Below are positions 12,512 to 13,839 of a DNA stretch of 13,839 bases, in pieces. Origin of the DNA: an uncultured Collinsella sp. (GTDB lineage Bacteria; Actinomycetota; Coriobacteriia; Coriobacteriales; Coriobacteriaceae); the NCBI GenBank assembly GCA_900545875.1, contig URAQ01000017.1, forward strand, positions 1-13,839, written 5' to 3'. A program made the position numbers and the translations under genes. The notes below the pieces were generated by a model, which was not told the origin of the DNA, searched no databases, and saw nothing but the letters and a program-made list of their open reading frames with translations. The stretch's first letter is position 1. Each line of letters starts with the position of its first letter.

Positions 12512-12529
12512 TCGCGTCCCCCTGTAAGG

Positions 12530-12572
12530 GCGCCCGTCCGCTCATAACGGCGGGCGGGCGCTTTTTGTTTTT
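12530..12572 (+). terminator. Rho-independent terminator after agaS
   Basis: GCGCCCGTCCGC (12530-12541) pairs with GCGGGCGGGCGC (12550-12561), 12 bp with one G-U, around an 8-nt loop. TTTTTGTTTTT (12562-12572) follows. TATAAG (12585-12590) just downstream may be a -10 for the deacetylase gene, but no good -35 is seen. Confidence 0.93.
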
Positions 12573-12629
12573 ACATGGACCGGGTATAAGCATCACTACA
12601 GTCAACTGCTTTAGAAGCAAGGAGTGCAT

Positions 12630-13799
12630 ATGAGCACGTACGCAATTAAGGCTGACAAGTTCTTCTTGCCGGCAGGCCCGCAACTGGGCGGCTATCTTAT
12701 GGTCGAGGATGGCGTCTTTGGCGCCTGGCAGGCCGACGAGCCCTCTTGCGAGATTAAGGACTACACGGGATCGTGGATCGCACCGGGTATGGTCGATACT
12801 CACATCCATGGCTTCTACAACCACTCAACTACCGATAACGATCCCGAGGGCATCGATATCAGCTCGACCGAGCTCGCCCGTCGCGGCACCACCAGCTGGC
12901 TGCCCACGACGTTCACCGATGGCGTCGAGCAGATCAAGGACGCCTGCGCCGCCATCGCTCAGGCGGACGAGGGTCGCGGCCCCGACTTCTGCGGTGCCCG
13001 CATTCAGGGCATCTACCTGGAGGGCCCCTTCTTTACCATGAAGCACGTGGGCGCGCAGAACCCCGCTTACCTCATCGATCCCTCCGAGGAGGTCTTCGAT
13101 CAGTGGCAGGAGGCTGCGGGTGGTCGCATCGTTAAGAGCGCCATGGCGGCCGAGCGCGACGGTGCCGCTGCTTATGCGGCTGCTCTGAACGCCAAGGGTG
13201 TGGTGACCAGCATCGGTCACTCCGACGCCACCTACGATGAGTGCATCGCCGCCATCAACGCCGGTGCCAGCTGCTTTACGCACACCTACAACGGCCAGCG
13301 CGGTCTGCATCACCGCGAGCCCGGTGTCGTGGGTGCAGCCATGTCCACCCCCGAGACCTACGCCGAGATCATCTGCGACGGCAAGCACGTGAACCCTGCC
13401 GCCATCAAGGCGCTGCTGCAGGCCAAGGGCTGGCAGCATACGGTGCTTATCACCGACTGCCTGGGCTGCGGTGGCATGCCCGAGGGCAGCTACACCAGCG
13501 GTGGCATGGACGTCATCATGAAGGACAACCTGTGCTGGCTCGCCGACGGCAAGAGCATTGCCGGCTCGGTGCTCACGCTTGCCCAGGGCGTTAAGAACAT
13601 CGTGGACTGGGGTATCGCCAGCGCCGATATCGCCATTCGCATGGCAACCGAGGTGCCGGCTCGCTCCGCGCACATCGAGGATAAGTGCGGCAGCATCATG
13701 CCGGGTCGCGACGCCGACTTTGTCGTGTTCGACCACGAGCTCACCCTCGTCGAGACGTATGTTGGCGGCCAGAGCGTCGGCAACGCATTTACTGAGTAA
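12630..13799 (+). CDS. N-acetylgalactosamine/N-acetylglucosamine-6-phosphate deacetylase
   Basis: This is an amidohydrolase-superfamily metalloenzyme that removes acetate from the 6-phosphate of an N-acetylhexosamine. Metal and catalytic motifs in order: DTHIHGF (His58, His60), LEGPFF (Glu131), SIGHSDATYDE (His197), CFTHTYNGQRGLHHREPG (His218), ICDGKHVNP (His253) and LITDCLG (Asp276, the general acid/base). The 389-residue length is normal. The start is ATG 12630 with AAGGAG at 12619-12624; a GTG two codons upstream overlaps that ribosome site and is rejected. The gene follows the agaS terminator and may use TATAAG at 12585 or read-through. No TGGT-N4-ACCA site is seen before it. Next to AgaS and an Aga-type PTS, GalNAc-6-phosphate (AgaA activity) is the likelier substrate. 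GlcNAc-6-phosphate (NagA) cannot be excluded, because the two activities are not separable by these motifs; hence no symbol. Confidence 0.92.
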   Translation: MSTYAIKADKFFLPAGPQLGGYLMVEDGVFGAWQADEPSCEIKDYTGSWIAPGMVDTHIHGFYNHSTTDNDPEGIDISSTELARRGTTSWLPTTFTDGVEQIKDACAAIAQADEGRGPDFCGARIQGIYLEGPFFTMKHVGAQNPAYLIDPSEEVFDQWQEAAGGRIVKSAMAAERDGAAAYAAALNAKGVVTSIGHSDATYDECIAAINAGASCFTHTYNGQRGLHHREPGVVGAAMSTPETYAEIICDGKHVNPAAIKALLQAKGWQHTVLITDCLGCGGMPEGSYTSGGMDVIMKDNLCWLADGKSIAGSVLTLAQGVKNIVDWGIASADIAIRMATEVPARSAHIEDKCGSIMPGRDADFVVFDHELTLVETYVGGQSVGNAFTE

Positions 13800-13815
13800 C
13801 GACAGAAAAAGACGG

Positions 13816-13839
13816 CGGGCCCGAATTTGCTCGGACCCG
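13816..13839 (+). terminator. stem-loop after the deacetylase gene, cut by window end
   Basis: CGGGCCCGA (13816-13824) pairs with TCGGACCCG (13831-13839), with one C-A mismatch and a 6-nt loop. The window ends at the last base of the stem, so the expected U-run is not visible. Confidence 0.6.

Noticed and set aside
12825..13736. A 303-codon minus-strand open frame over the deacetylase gene
   Set aside because: It is antisense to a gene with all catalytic motifs intact and has no independent evidence.

Overview
The window looks like a chromosomal segment of a high-GC gut actinobacterium of the class Coriobacteriia, most likely Collinsella. This rests on the codon bias, a DegV / Asp-rich proteome style, and a complete mannose-family PTS with an AgaS/NagA-type amino-sugar pathway. 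The genus is an inference from general familiarity; no search was run.

Left part (1-5500, + strand). A 5'-truncated DegV-family lipid-binding protein is followed by a tight four-gene cluster: a beta-hydroxyacid dehydrogenase with a remarkable His/Cys-rich C-terminal tail, a small membrane protein, a HEAT-repeat protein and an NAD-type isocitrate dehydrogenase homologue. A hairpin separates these from a single-pass membrane protein with an acidic cytoplasmic head and a SurA-like extracytoplasmic part. A stem-loop closes this block, facing a convergent minus-strand pair.

Middle (5500-7107). The minus-strand pair is a DUF2975-type four-helix membrane protein and a small XRE/Cro regulator. A palindrome overlapping their extended -10 looks like an autoregulatory operator. 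Between this pair and the PTS operon lie about 710 bp without a credible gene. This stretch is dense with inverted repeats: two cre-like sites, two copies of an exact 18-bp repeat, TGGT/ACCA half-sites, an extended -10 and a leader stem that covers the ribosome binding site of the first PTS gene.

Right part (7108-13839, + strand). The PTS operon runs EIIA, YajC-like protein, EIIB, EIIC, EIID and ends in a strong terminator. Next come a GntR/HutC-family regulator, AgaS (sugar isomerase/deaminase) and an amino-sugar-6-phosphate deacetylase (NagA/AgaA). EIIB and EIIC resemble the N-acetylgalactosamine (Aga) type more than the mannose type. The expected flow is: GalNAc is imported as GalNAc-6-phosphate, the deacetylase gives galactosamine-6-phosphate plus acetate, and AgaS gives tagatose-6-phosphate plus ammonia. 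The tagatose-6-phosphate kinase and the aldolase are not in the window.

A 13-base string, TGGTTACTACCAG, occurs just downstream of the PTS promoter and just upstream of the agaS -10. A degenerate copy lies in the leader of the gntR gene. It has the TGGT-N4-ACCA layout of GntR/HutC amino-sugar operators (DasR/NagR type). The window therefore appears to contain both a local amino-sugar regulon and its own regulator. The most unusual features are the metal-binding-looking tail on the dehydrogenase, the duplicated regulatory module upstream of the PTS, the RBS-covering leader stem, the YajC homologue inside the PTS operon, and an EIID with an acidic insert of about 75 residues.
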